From: Neostapfia colusana
Taxonomy: Eukaryota; Streptophyta; Magnoliopsida; Poales; Poaceae
DNA length: 64,000 nucleotides
NCBI GenBank assembly: GCA_030760725.1
Contig: JASWHV010000008.1
Span: forward strand, 47,936,057-48,000,056
Direction: 5' to 3'
This document shows, piece after piece, positions 8,523-19,390 of the stretch (within the stretch, counting starts at the first letter, position 1; each line of letters begins with the position of its first letter). The notes under the pieces were generated by a model that saw only the letters and a list, made by a program, of their open reading frames with translations, was not told the origin of the DNA and did not search any database. Made by a program: the position numbers and the translations under genes.

Positions 8523-10541
8523 GTCAACTTTACCAATTTTGAATCCATTTTAAGTCAGAAAATCTCTAAGGCACTCATACCAGGCTCGAGGAGCCTGTTT
8601 GAGGCCATAGAGAGCCTTACGCAGTTTATAGACATGGTTGGGATACTCCTGATCTTCGAACCCCGGTGGCTGCTCCACATAGACTTCCTCCTTTATCGGA
8701 CCATTGAGGAAGGCACTCTTGACGTCCATTTGATACAACTTAAAATTATGGTGAGTAGCATATGCCAATAAAATGCGAATGGACTTAAGTCTAGCTACAG
8801 GAGCGAAAGTTTCATCGAAGTCGAAACCTTCCACCTGAGAATAACCTTTGGCCACCAACCTCGCTTTATTTCGTGTCACTACTCCATGTTCATCTTGCTT
8901 GTTCCGAAAGACCCATTTGGTTCCAACGATGTTCGCCCTTGGTCTTTCCACCAGCTCCCACACTTCATTTCTTTTGAAGTTGTTCAGCTCCTCTTGCATC
9001 GCAATCACCCAGTCTGGATCCCTTAAGGCTTCTTCTACCCTGTATGGCTCCAGAAAAGACACAAAAGAATAGTGTTCACAAAAATTTGCAATTTGAGATC
9101 TAGTAGTTACTCCCTTAGCAATATCTCCAATGATATTGTTGACAGGATGGTCTCTTTGCACACACTGATATACTCTTGGATGTGGAATTTGTATAGTTGC
9201 TTGTTCTTCATTGTCTTCATGTGTCATGTCTCCCCCTAGATCATTGCTTCCATGATCATCTTGATCTTCTTGACCTTCCTCAACCTGATCTTGTGTAGGA
9301 GCTCCCCCTTGATCATTGCTTCCTTGTTGAAGTTCGTCTTGTGTTTCCTCTCGTGGTAGGAAATCACCAAGTGCCATTTTCTTCAGCGCTTCACATGGAG
9401 CTTCCTCCTTATCTAGCATACACTTATCGACTTGCTCCACTTGTGAGCCGTTAGTTTCATCGAACACTATGTCACGTGCTACTTCAACAAGGCCGGACAC
9501 CTTGTTGAAGACACGATAGGCGTAGGCATTCGATTCATATCCGAGCAAGAATCCTTCATCGGACTTCGAAGCAAACTTCGAGGCCCTTGGTTTCTTGTTC
9601 AGAATAAAACATTTGCAACCAAAAACTTTGAAATAAGAAACATTAGGCTTTTTACCCGTGAGAAGCTCATATGGAGTTTTCTTCAGTAGTCGATGAAGGT
9701 ACAACCGATTTGTGGCATGACAAGCGGTGTTCACCGCTTCTGCCCAAAACCGGTCTGATGTCTTGTATTCATCCAATATTGTTCTCGCCATTTCGATCAA
9801 TGTTCTGTTCTTCCTTTCGGCCACCCCATTCTGTTGAGGAGAGTAGGGTGCCGAGAATTCATGCTTTATACCTTCTTCATTGAGATATTCTTCAACTTGG
9901 GTGTTCTTGAATTCTGTCCCATTGTCACTTCTGATATTCTTTACGGTTGATGAGAATTCATTCTGAGCTCTTTTCAAGAACTTCTTGAGGATTCCCTGAG
10001 TTTCTGATTTATCATACAAGAAAAATACCCAGGTAAATCTTGAAAAATCATCAACAATTACTAAACCGTATTTGTTACTGCCGATGCTGATGTATGCAAT
10101 TGGACCAAAGAGATCCATGTGGTGAAGTTCCAGCGGTCTAGCGGTGGTCATCACATTCTTGGCGGGGTGTGGTGCTCCAACCTGTTTTCCTGCTTGACAA
10201 GCGCTGCACGACCTGTCTTTTTCAAAAACCACATCCTTAAGACCACGGATGTGACCACCTTTTAGAAGTTTCTACAGATTTCTCATTCCAACATGGGCTA
10301 GCCGTCTATGCCACAGCCATCCCATGTTGGTCTTTGCAACCAAGCAAGTGTTGAGTTCGGCTTGTCTTTGTTGAAGTCAACAAGATAAAGCTTTCCCTTC
10401 AACAATCCCTTGAATGCAATCGAGCCATCGCTTCTTCTAAAGACGGTCACACCCTCATTAGTGAATAAACAGTTGTAACCTTTGTCGCATAGTTGAGATA
10501 TTGATAAAAGATTATAATCTAGAGAGTCTACGTGTAAAACA
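8518..10541 (-). pseudogene. copia A pol remnant: GAG-pre-integrase, integrase, 5' part of reverse transcriptase
   Basis: The long open part is 10232-8550. It shows the integrase core with the LDL/HMDLFGP region, RSDNGTEF and PQQNGVAERKNRTL, followed by the copia RT start (WVIAMQEELNNF, ALYGLKQAPRAWYE). RT stops short of YVDD because G1 sits there; the copia frame resumes past a stop up to 8518. Upstream, 10541-10233 encodes the pre-integrase domain in broken frames (residues like LLSISQLC and HRRLAHVGM). The protease DSG motif expected between gag and this domain is absent, and gag runs almost directly into pre-integrase sequence at 10541. This is a disabled copy. Confidence 0.88.
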
Positions 10542-12811
10542 TTATATCTGGGTTTTAGGTACCCAAGCTTGCTTGGGTCCTCTCAGGTTAGTCACAAGAG
10601 TCTTGGGCACCCACACACAAGTTTTTAAGTTCTTGTGGCGTGGCCCTGTATATTTAGCAATGACTTTTCCATACTTGTTTTTCATGAGAACATAAGAAGC
10701 ATCAAATGTATGGAACAGTGTTTGTAGCTCGGATTCATGGGATTTTTCTTTAACAAAAATGATTCTATTCTTAGCATGATTAGAAGTAGACATGTGTTTG
10801 TTCCTGTCAAAGCCAAGACCATCTTTGACATTGGGAAGTCTAGTGATCATATATGCACTTCGTGCATATTTGATCTTCTCCTTATCAAAGATGCCGTTTT
10901 GAGAAGAATGCATGTCATGTGGGGTTGAAGAATTAGAAATTACATTCTTCTTACTAGAGCAAGTGCAGGTTCTTATTGTTGTCGAGTTCATGTCTTTGGA
11001 GGAAGAGCTCTTGGAGGAAGAGGAGTCACTTTGTTTGAGCGACTCAACTTGCACCTCAAGGATTTTGTTAACTTTTGACAAGTTAGCAAGTTCTTCCTTG
11101 ATTGCAATGTGCGAGTCCTCTAACTTTGAGTAAGTTTCCTTACTCAAGGCTAGCTCTAACTCAAGTGACTCATTCTTCTCTCTCTCAAGCTCAAGAAGCT
11201 TTTCAACTTCTTGATATCTCTTCCTCTCACGGATGAGCATATCTTCTTGTCGGTTGACAAGTTCCTCCTTTTCAAAGATTTCGTTTGACAACATTTCTAT
11301 TTTCTTTAAAGCAATTTTACTTAGCCCTCTAAACAATTCTTCATTATCACTAGAGCTATCAAAGTCATCAATGGAGGAATTTAGCACATGAGGAGTAAGT
11401 CGAACCTTTTTCTTGCCTTCCTTAGCCATAAGACAAGTGTGGTTGTTCATGTCCCGTCCTCCCATGTTCGGAAAGAGTGTGGCTCTCATAGTTGGTTTCT
11501 TGACTGCGAAAGTGGCCATCTCTTCTTCTTCATCGGAGGAGGACTCGTCGTTTGAGTCCCACTCCTTCCCAATGTGAGCTTGATGGGCTTGTCTTCTTTT
11601 TCTGAAATTTTTCTTTTCTTGAGATCTTGTTTCCTTCTTCTTTTTGTTTTCTTCATAAGTACAGTCCACCATGAAGTGACCATACTCTCCACAGTTGTAG
11701 CAAGTGCGTCGAGCCTTGGATTTTCCTTTATCCTTGCTTTTGCTTTCATGTGAATTGTTGCCGTGTCTTCTCTTCATCATGCATTTGAACTTTTTTATGA
11801 AGAGTACCATTTCTTCGTCATCAAGATTGGTGCTCTCGTTGCTTGTATCTCCATTGTCTTGGTCTTCACGAGTTTCTTTGAGTTTGGGTCTGCACGTTGC
11901 TTTGAGAGCAACTTCTTTCTTTTTAGAAGAGGTGAGCTCAGCTAGGTCTTTGACGTATTAAGCCTCTTTCTCCATCATTTCATGATTTATGATCTTTCCC
12001 AATAACTCATCGGAGTCATTTTGTGAAACCCGGGGCTTTCTCTAATCATTGAGCAAAGTGTGACGTTTCTTGGCATGAAGGCTCTTATCATCCTTTTGAC
12101 CACCTCGTGATCAGTCCATTTCTGACTTCCATAGGCACGGATTTTGTTGATGAGTGCCTTCATCCGATTGTACATGTCTTGAGGTGATTCGCCTTCTTCA
12201 ATAGCAAATCTCCCTAATTCTCCTTCTAGCATCTCAATTTTGGCTTCACGTACAGACCTATTTCCTTCATGAGCAGTTTTGAGTGTATCCCAGATTTCTT
12301 TTGCACTTTCTAGTCCATCGATCTTGGTGAATTCTTCTCTGCTCAGTGACGATGTGATTACTGCAACGGCTTGTGCATTTTTGTGAATCTCTTGTTCTTG
12401 TTCCGGAGTGAGTTCTTCATCCGTGTCTGGGATATCTATTCCTGTGCAGACAATATGCCAAAGGCTGGGATTCAAGGATATTAGATGCATTTTCATGTTG
12501 TACTTCCACATGGTGTAGTCACTTCCGTCAAACTGCGGGGGCCTTCCCATAGGAATAGAGAGATAATGATTATTTGAATTGAGACGGTTGTAGTTCTAAG
12601 GATACCGGGAGTAGCCGTGATGACCACTCCCCATTGTCTTTTCTTCCTCTTTTCCCTTTTGTGCCATTAACATCTTTCTCAGTAATGTCTTTAGCTGTCT
12701 CACTTCATCATCATCATGTGGACTTTCTTTCAGCACATCGAAGGCTTTGGCTTCTTGCTCCTCATCGTTGTTGTTCGTCTTCGGGATATCGTTGTTCTTT
12801 TCAGAGGCCAT
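10542..12811 (-). pseudogene. copia A gag (broken), with zinc knuckle and coiled coil
   Basis: Three open pieces on the minus strand. 12811-12596 gives a charged N-terminus. 12550-11987 gives the gag core (PQFDGSDYTMWKYNMKMHL, typical of plant copia gag). 11810-10542 gives the C-terminal part. An in-frame TAA at about 11957-11959 and a frame change near 12000 break it. The third piece has a CCHC knuckle, CYNCGEYGHFMVDC, at its residues 37-50, a Ser/Asp/Glu-rich stretch, then a long Leu/Glu/Lys coiled coil of about 120 residues, and ends WVPKTQI-stop. Gag forms the particle and packages RNA. The long coiled coil after the knuckle is a Sirevirus trait. Confidence 0.87.
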
Positions 12812-12851
12812 TGATCTCTCCGAGATGTGAGTCTCGTTGGTGGAGAACCTG

Positions 12852-12863
12852 GCTCTAATACCA
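12852..12863 (-). other. Primer binding site of copia A
   Basis: The minus strand reads TGGTATTAGAGC, one base off the initiator-Met tRNA complement TGGTATCAGAGC, immediately inside the LTR. Confidence 0.85.
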
Positions 12864-12865
12864 AT

Positions 12866-14218
12866 TGAATGTGGCCTAGAGGGGGGGTGAATAGGCCTTT
12901 AAAAGATTCCTGCACACTTAATAAAATTATCAGAAACTTGATTGACCGGACTAGTCCGGTTGTGTGGGCGGACTAGTCCGGTGTGCTGAATTATGTGAGT
13001 TAATTAAGTGTGTTTCAAAAATTTAATATTTCAGCAGCGGAATGAGAACACCAGTTTTTATAAATTAATTTATTGTATGGATGCACGTGCAAACTTATAA
13101 GTAACTCAAATGATGACTAGCAAATAGTGATCTAATGTATCAAAATGTAAAATAAATGAGAGACAAAAGACACAAATTTTTACCGAGGTTCGATCTCACC
13201 AAGAGATCTACATCCTCGTTGAGGAAGCTCACACAAAGCCGGGTTCCCAACCCTTTCCCTCTTCAAGTCACCACACAGGACGACTTGACTTCACTATCAA
13301 GTGTAATCACCGTGTTTGTGGGGCAACCTCACACGTTGAGGGCTCCCACAAGAATTACAATGAGAAGTTGATCAAATACACTCAAAAAGATTACAATGCA
13401 GAATATGAGTGTAGAGAAATCAAACCCCAAGAGCTCACAACGAAGGGACGACGATCTCCCAATCCCAAATCCAAGTATTTGATTGATCTTCACCTTTTTG
13501 CACCTTAGATGTATGGGGAGACTTGTTTTTGGGCTCTTGGGACAGGTGGCGGCGCTAGGGTTTTTGTTTTTGACAGTATGAGTCGTGTCTCACTTTAGAA
13601 ACAACGAAGGACCTCTTTTTATAGGGTTTCCAAAGAAGTTACCGTTGTTAAACCTACTACCGGACTAGTCCGGTATATGATCGGACTTGTCCGGTCTACT
13701 TCCAGTGGGTTAACCGGACTAGTCCGGTCCACAAACCGGACTTGTCCGGTGCTATGTGAAATGGGGTTCCAGAAACTTCAGCGGACTAGTCCTGTCGCTT
13801 GGATCGACTAGTCCGCAGTCCTCTAAAGAGGACAACAGAGACATGACCGGACTAGTCCGTTCCAAAACCGGACTTGTCCGGTTGAGTTCCAGTAAGCTGA
13901 CCGGACTAGTCCGATCCATGGACGGACTAGTCCGGTGTTCAGTGGATTTTAGTTGATTATTAGCCCTTACCCTTACGCAAAGTCATGAGCTCTTGGGATG
14001 TGTCTCTCACACACAACCTATACATTTATATCTACTTTTCTCTTCTAAATTCCACTAAAGTATTCCTTTTCGGGCACCACTCTATTTTTTACCTTTTTGT
14101 GTGTGCCGAGCCAGTTCACTTTGTTTATCCTGCAATCATCTTAATAGTTTCATTAGGATCTCATATGTTCGTCATCAATTAGCCAAAACCCACAAGTGAT
14201 ATCCTAGATGCACTTACA
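12866..14218 (-). repeat. 5' LTR of copia A (about 1353 bp)
   Basis: On the minus strand it starts TGTAAGTGCATCTAGG at 14218 and ends CCACATTCA at 12866, two bases from the primer site. Both ends have TG/CA form, and the start resembles grass Sirevirus LTRs. It contains twelve copies of a palindromic motif. It contains no gene. Confidence 0.85.
12945..13936. repeat. Twelve copies of the palindrome ACCGGACTAGTCCGGT and variants in the copia A LTR
   Basis: Copies begin near 12945, 12968, 13659, 13680, 13713, 13735, 13780, 13803, 13845, 13867, 13900 and 13921. Those at 12945, 13659 and 13713 are perfect 16-base palindromes. Several others carry CTTGT instead of CTAGT at the centre, often alternating with the CTAGT type in pairs about 21-22 bases apart. 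Palindromic repeats of this kind are a reported hallmark of Sirevirus LTRs and are thought to be regulatory. Confidence 0.9.
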
Positions 14219-14223
14219 GGTTT
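14219..14223. other. Right copy of the copia A target duplication (GGTTT)
   Basis: Five bases directly outside the copia A 5' LTR. The partner lies left of the window, so the duplication itself is not confirmed. Confidence 0.45.
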
Positions 14224-16728
14224 GCACGCCGAGCTGAGCTCACTCACAGCGTTACCATGTCTCCCGCAATGTCCCCCAAAGCAAGCATGCGATGTCCTCG
14301 GCACTACACCGCAGCACCGAGCTCGGTTTTCCTCATCGGAGCCATGTGAAGCCGCCGCCGCAAGAACGCTTCGTCCGGCCGCCACAGTCCAGCTTTCATC
14401 GAGTTTTAAATGCCAAAAGGTTCACCTAGGCCTTCTCTTCCTTCACCGCAAACCCCGGCAGCATGCCATGTGCCTTGCTCGTCGGAATTCCAGTTTTCCC
14501 GCCAACATGCGGTATGAACCCTGGAAGGAAATCGGGAAATTCTTGCCACACATTGCACCACTCATCACATAACTTAGCAAACTACTTCGAGTTTTCCAAA
14601 TTTTCACCAAATTTGACCTAGGTCACACAGTGAACTCATGTTTGCCACCATTTTACGCGAGATCAGGGTCTTGGTCTGTGCTCCCGAGGTTGTGGCGGTG
14701 CTGTAGGAGCCAACCGAACTAAGTTTGATGCACTACAGCTCCCTAGCGACGTCGCTGGACTTGCCACAGAAGCTGTCACCGTCGCATGAACTTTTCCAGG
14801 ATCGCCGGTCGACGCCAAGGTCAGCAGCATATTCCTCGTGCGATTTGAGATAGAGGCAGCGAGTTTGGTCGACTTTGGGGCACGGGAACCCCCTCCCGGC
14901 GAGTGCTCCAGCGAGGTGGGCGGCGGTCGGGCGAGGGAGCGCAAGGAGGTAGAAGCCCTCATGGGTCCCACGCGTCAGCCTCTGTTTTGAGTGAGCCGGA
15001 TCTTCTGTGGCGCCGGATCAGATTGTGGCTGCGCGCTTTAATTTTGTATCCCCGTGTGTCTTTCTCTCTGGTGGCGCCACGTCACCCATGGACCCGCTGT
15101 CAGAGTTTAAACATTTCCGGGTTTATTTGAATTCCAGATTTCACTCAAACTTTAGAAGCTCATAACTTTTTCTAGGAACCTCCAAATTGGGTGATTCAAA
15201 TTGGGTTAGATTCAGATTGGAATTATCTATCAAAATTTGCAACGCAATTAGTATGAAACTCAATAACAAATTCTGGAAATTTTTTTGGAGCTATTCAGTA
15301 AAAGAATTTTTGAGGGTGTTTGGTTCATCCAAAATTTCCCAAAATTTGCCAGAGTATTATTTAGGATATTATAGAACTCCTGTTAAAATGTCATATAATT
15401 TGGAGTTGATTTGAGTAGGAAAATCCAGAGTTTAAATCACTGTACTAAATTAAGTCCAAAAACATTTTTCAGAGATAATTTCCACTTTGTAAAATCAGTT
15501 ATGGGCAATTCTTAGCTCCAAAATTCCTAGGAAAATTAAGGAATGCTCTATGAGCTATGCTTGAAATTTTGGTTCACTTGATTTTGCATGAAAGGGAAAA
15601 TTACTTTAGAATTAATTCTTTTTAGCCTAAATTCTTAGGGAATTGTTCGGTATGAAATACTCAACGAAACATTCTGAATTTTGGTCCATAGTCTTTTCTT
15701 GTGACAAGGAACTCACATGAAAAATTTCAGCTCCATTAGAGCTCTGTATCTGTACTTTTCTATATACCCTTCTCAAGTGAAAATGCAACAATTAGGAAAA
15801 ACACTTAGTGCTTGATCCAATTGCCGAATCCAACTTCTTCAACTAGGATCCTCGCAAGTCTAGCTCCTAATCAGGATCCTATTCTCAAACTTGTAATTAA
15901 GATTTGATAACAGAGTAATATAGTTAAGTACATATGCATTTTCATATCGTGTAGTGATTGACGTGGAGGATTGTGGAGCAAGTGGAGTTTGATCAAGGAG
16001 CAAAGAGATCAAGTGATTAAGCGTCAAGTGATCAGCAACTAACTTAATATTATATCTGATTTTAGTCCCCTGCAAAACAAAGGAAAGCTCCGGTTTGCAT
16101 TTATGTTTCTTTACAAATCTTTTACTTTGTTCACTACTATAGATTTGAGTTTGTATGTGCATTAGGTCAGGTTTGATTTATACTCTAAATGCATGACCAA
16201 ATGAACCCTGGAGTCAAGGGTAGAATAAGTTTCCCCACTGTAGAATATTGCCATGCTAAATAGGTTATGACATCCGGTAGAAGTTGAGTAATTGGAATCT
16301 ACTCGTGAGCTATACTTTGGGTTCACACAGGTATGGTTTAATAAACAAATTAAAGTTTATATTTCCAAAGATGAGACTGGGTAGAGGGTGTTAGCAGCGA
16401 CAAGACCAGGTCTTGGTCGAGTAGCTCTGCCTGTGTCGGTTAAGGACCATTTTCGTTTGCGGCCCTGCTGAGCAAGTATTGAGATGTGTACCGCATGCTT
16501 ACTGGTATATGGGACCCATCAAACTGATGTACCAGGTTAACCCGGTTGTAGAGGCATACCACACCGTCTCGTTAGACCTATGAGCCCGAGACGGAGTGAC
16601 CGGTTCTACAGTCGGGTGTCCTGCGAAAGGTTGCCATATATGATGTCATGAAGGACGCCATATTTGGGTCTTCAGAGGCGGGCGTATGTGTTGAGAAGCT
16701 GGTAAGTGTTTGATTCGAATCACCGTCC

Positions 16729-17156
16729 CTCGCGGTTACGAGTACCACTTGTTCACTGTGTTGTGACGTAGTAATCAAAGTTAAGTGACAACAGTTTGCA
16801 AGTTATATGATGCTATGTTCAATTGAGTTGCATGATAACCATGTATGAAATAGAGATAGAGCAAATTAAAGTTATTTTTCCACCTTGGGCAAGTAACATT
16901 GGAATGAAGCGTTTCTTGTTTGATTGTGGATTTCCAATGTTGCTCGCGGTTATGAGTACCACTTGTTCACTGTGTTGTGACGTAGTAATCAAAATTGAGT
17001 GACAACAGTTTGCAAGATATATGATGCTATGTTCAATTGAGTTGCATGATAACCATGTATAAAATAGAGATAGAGCAAATTAAAGTTATTTTTCCACCTT
17101 GGGCAAGTAACATTGGAATGAAGCATTTCTTGTTTGATTGTGGATTTCTAATGTTG
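16729..17156 (+). repeat. 214-bp tandem duplication in the G0 LTR
   Basis: Copy 1 runs 16729-16942 and copy 2 runs 16943-17156, both starting CTCGCGGTTAYGAGTACCAC. The copies differ at a few positions. Each unit holds one complete stem-loop (16892-16944 and 17106-17158). Confidence 0.88.
16892..16944 (+). other. Conserved stem-loop in the G0 LTR, copy 1
   Basis: AGTAACATTGGAA pairs with TTCCAATGTTGCT (13 pairs, one U-G) around a loop with GCGTTTCTTGTTTGATTG. The stem sequence is different from G1 on both sides while the loop is kept, which is compensatory change. Confidence 0.65.
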
Positions 17157-17158
17157 CT
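17106..17158 (+). other. Conserved stem-loop in the G0 LTR, copy 2
   Basis: The arms are AGTAACATTGGAA and TTCTAATGTTGCT. The single change against copy 1 in the 3' arm (C to T) leaves a G-U pair, so the stem still forms. Confidence 0.6.
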
Positions 17159-17703
17159 CAGCACAAGGTTATTAATATGATGGCTAAAATCTGAAAGTTA
17201 AGGATGAACTCGTAGGCGAGTCCTTATGCAACTTTAAATATCTATGTCTTAAGTTACCTTCATGTAGAGTTGCATGACTTAAGAGAGACGGTTAAGTATT
17301 GCTAAGCCATCATGCTCACTCTTGCAGAGTTGTTGTTTTGCAGGTAAACTCACCGTATATCGTGAAGGGTTAAGTATGACCGCATCATCCTTGGCTGCAT
17401 GGTCACAAGAAACCCTGCTCACCGCCGATTCTACTTCATGCTGCTAGAAAGTGTTATCCTTGGGCAGGATAATTCCTTTGCTGCTTAGCTATGTTTGTGA
17501 GATTGATCACAATTGTATTTCCGCTGTAAGTTTGTATATTCCGTTGCCGTACATTACAGTGCACATTTTTTTTTTTGTAAAACAGATCTGTTGTTTAATA
17601 CACAATTGTGTATGTCTTGGATTCATTTCTATGTGCTGTTCGGTGTCGCTTAATACGACACCATCCAATGCGATCTTGGAGTGTGCGGGAAAGGGGTTCC
17701 CCA

Positions 17704-19390
17704 TAGTCGTGGTATCAGAGCCGTATTGGGAATAACACACCCAAAAATGAACAAGTTTTCAAAAACTAGAGTTTACGAGTGAGGAATCGGTTAATGCCCA
17801 TATAAGGAATATTAATAGCATAGCTAAGTAAGGTGGAAATATTAACTTAAGTGTTATAATTCAGTATTTTAATTCTATAACGACACACCTACGTGGAGGT
17901 AAAACTGGTAAGGAACGCCACCGAAAGCGGATCAGTTTCGATTAGCTCCCTCAAACGAGGAATATAGCATGAGATGTTCCGTTCAACAATGAACGGAAAG
18001 TGAATAAATTTTCTAAGACTCTTCATGTCTTAGAGAAATATGAATTTCACTAGCCTCCAGTGCACAAACATAGGGGCAAGAGGAGGAGACCCCATCGTGT
18101 GGTTTGTAACACGAAGTATGTGCTCTAGGACTCTTTATGTCCTATGGGGCACACGACAATGCTGCTCCACCGGTATGCTTAATTGCAAAAGTGTGGACCC
18201 CCTTTGGGTGATGAATAACCCGATCATGTACCTTGATATGTGGCTTAACTCAAGGAAGACCCGTATGACAATGATACGGGGCGTATGTATTTACTTTCAA
18301 TATGAACCTGCCTGAAATGACAAAACCATGTGTGCATCACTATTGAGTGATCTTATGCAGGTATTAACCACGTTTACATATCTCGTGTAGAAAACGGTTG
18401 TGAGTGTTCGTGTAGTGCCACTGCTAAGAAAATTACCGGGTACACCAGAATAGGTTTTTCTTTGGTGAGGATACGTAGTACCGACATTAAATCATAACTG
18501 CATATATGATAAGGTTGATGATGTAGAACCGAATAAAAGACACAAAATTTAGTTGAAATAAAAAAATGTGAACTTAGGTTGAAATAAAATTCAAATGTTA
18601 GAACCCATGATCATGTTGAAGTGAAGAATTATTAACCGGAACAGAGCTATCAAAACCGAGTATCCTCTATTTTTCTGGCAGCATTGTCGCTGGATTTTGC
18701 CAGGGTATACCTTTTAGTTCCGTGTAACCAAATGAAGTGTTGTTTGCATGGATGGGAATATTAGGGAGTCCTCTAGATATGTTATTTACATACCCAAGGC
18801 AAAATCAGATTGCAAGTTAGTCAAATTTTCAGATCTCCAGAACTGGTCAGAACCAGGACAGGGCAAAATTCTTTCAGTACTTTCCTGTAATCTGGCCATA
18901 AGTTTTGACAGATAATTTTCCTAGGGTCATGCCTTATACCGTTGGAAAATATGGGAAATATTCTACAACTATGTTGTTCAGTGTTTTTCCAAATTTGGTC
19001 TGGAAATAAATCATATTGCGGGTTCAAATCAGACACTTTTAAAAGGAGGTGCTGCATAAATTTTCCAGTATTTCTGTTGATTTGAAAACTTCATATCTGT
19101 CAAAACAGAACAGCGATGAGGGACCAAAAATAAGCATTGGAAAGTTACTGAAAGTTTATTAAAACTTTGGTATTGATCTCAAGTCAAGAATCTGTAGTTA
19201 ACTTGAGTAAAGTTTGGAGTTTGTGTTAACTGGTATGGGTAGTCAAGCTGATTAGTTTAGCGTACATAAGATTGGTATAAACATGGATGTGGTTATACTT
19301 TTATAAAGTTCATGACATGTTAATGTTTTACTTATATTTACTTACTGCTGGGATAGAATTTTGATTTACTCAAAAATGTATTTCGTGCAG
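17704..19390 (+). other. G0 primer site and untranslated leader
   Basis: The primer site TGGTATCAGAGC is at 17710-17721. The remaining 1.67 kb up to gag holds only short random frames. I see no counterpart of the orf0 that G3 carries in this position. Confidence 0.7.

Larger units (their letters stand above)
8518..14218 (-). mobile_element. Ty1/copia element copia A (Sirevirus-like), 5' half: LTR, gag, integrase, start of RT
   Basis: Read on the minus strand: 5' LTR (14218-12866), primer site, gag, a remnant of pol with integrase and the first part of RT, cut at 8518 by G1. Integrase before RT is the copia order. The LTR start (TGTAAGTGCATCTAGG), repeated CCGGACTAGTCCGG palindromes and a gag with zinc knuckle and long coiled coil are Sirevirus-like. 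The rest (RT end, RNase H, 3' LTR) lies left of the window beyond G1. It is inserted in the G0 LTR. Several stops and a lost protease make it inactive. Confidence 0.9.
14224..17703 (+). repeat. 3' part of the G0 5' LTR (diverged family)
   Basis: Blocks line up with the G1 LTR: GAGTTTAAAC near 15100, the AT-rich middle, the GGAAAGCTCCGGTTTGCAT block (16081 on), a G-rich stretch, and the conserved stem-loop. The end just before the primer site is less certain (CA at 17702-17703). It carries a 214-bp tandem duplication. The equivalent of exon a (about 15955) follows a GTGTAG but soon meets a stop, so the acidic reading frame is not kept here. Confidence 0.78.

Noticed and set aside
12945..13936. 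Repeated palindromes as a CRISPR-like array
   Set aside because: Spacing is irregular, the repeats vary, they sit in a copia LTR, and the genome is a plant's.
17704..19390. orf0 equivalent in the G0 leader
   Set aside because: The frames here do not resemble orf0 of G3 and none is long enough.
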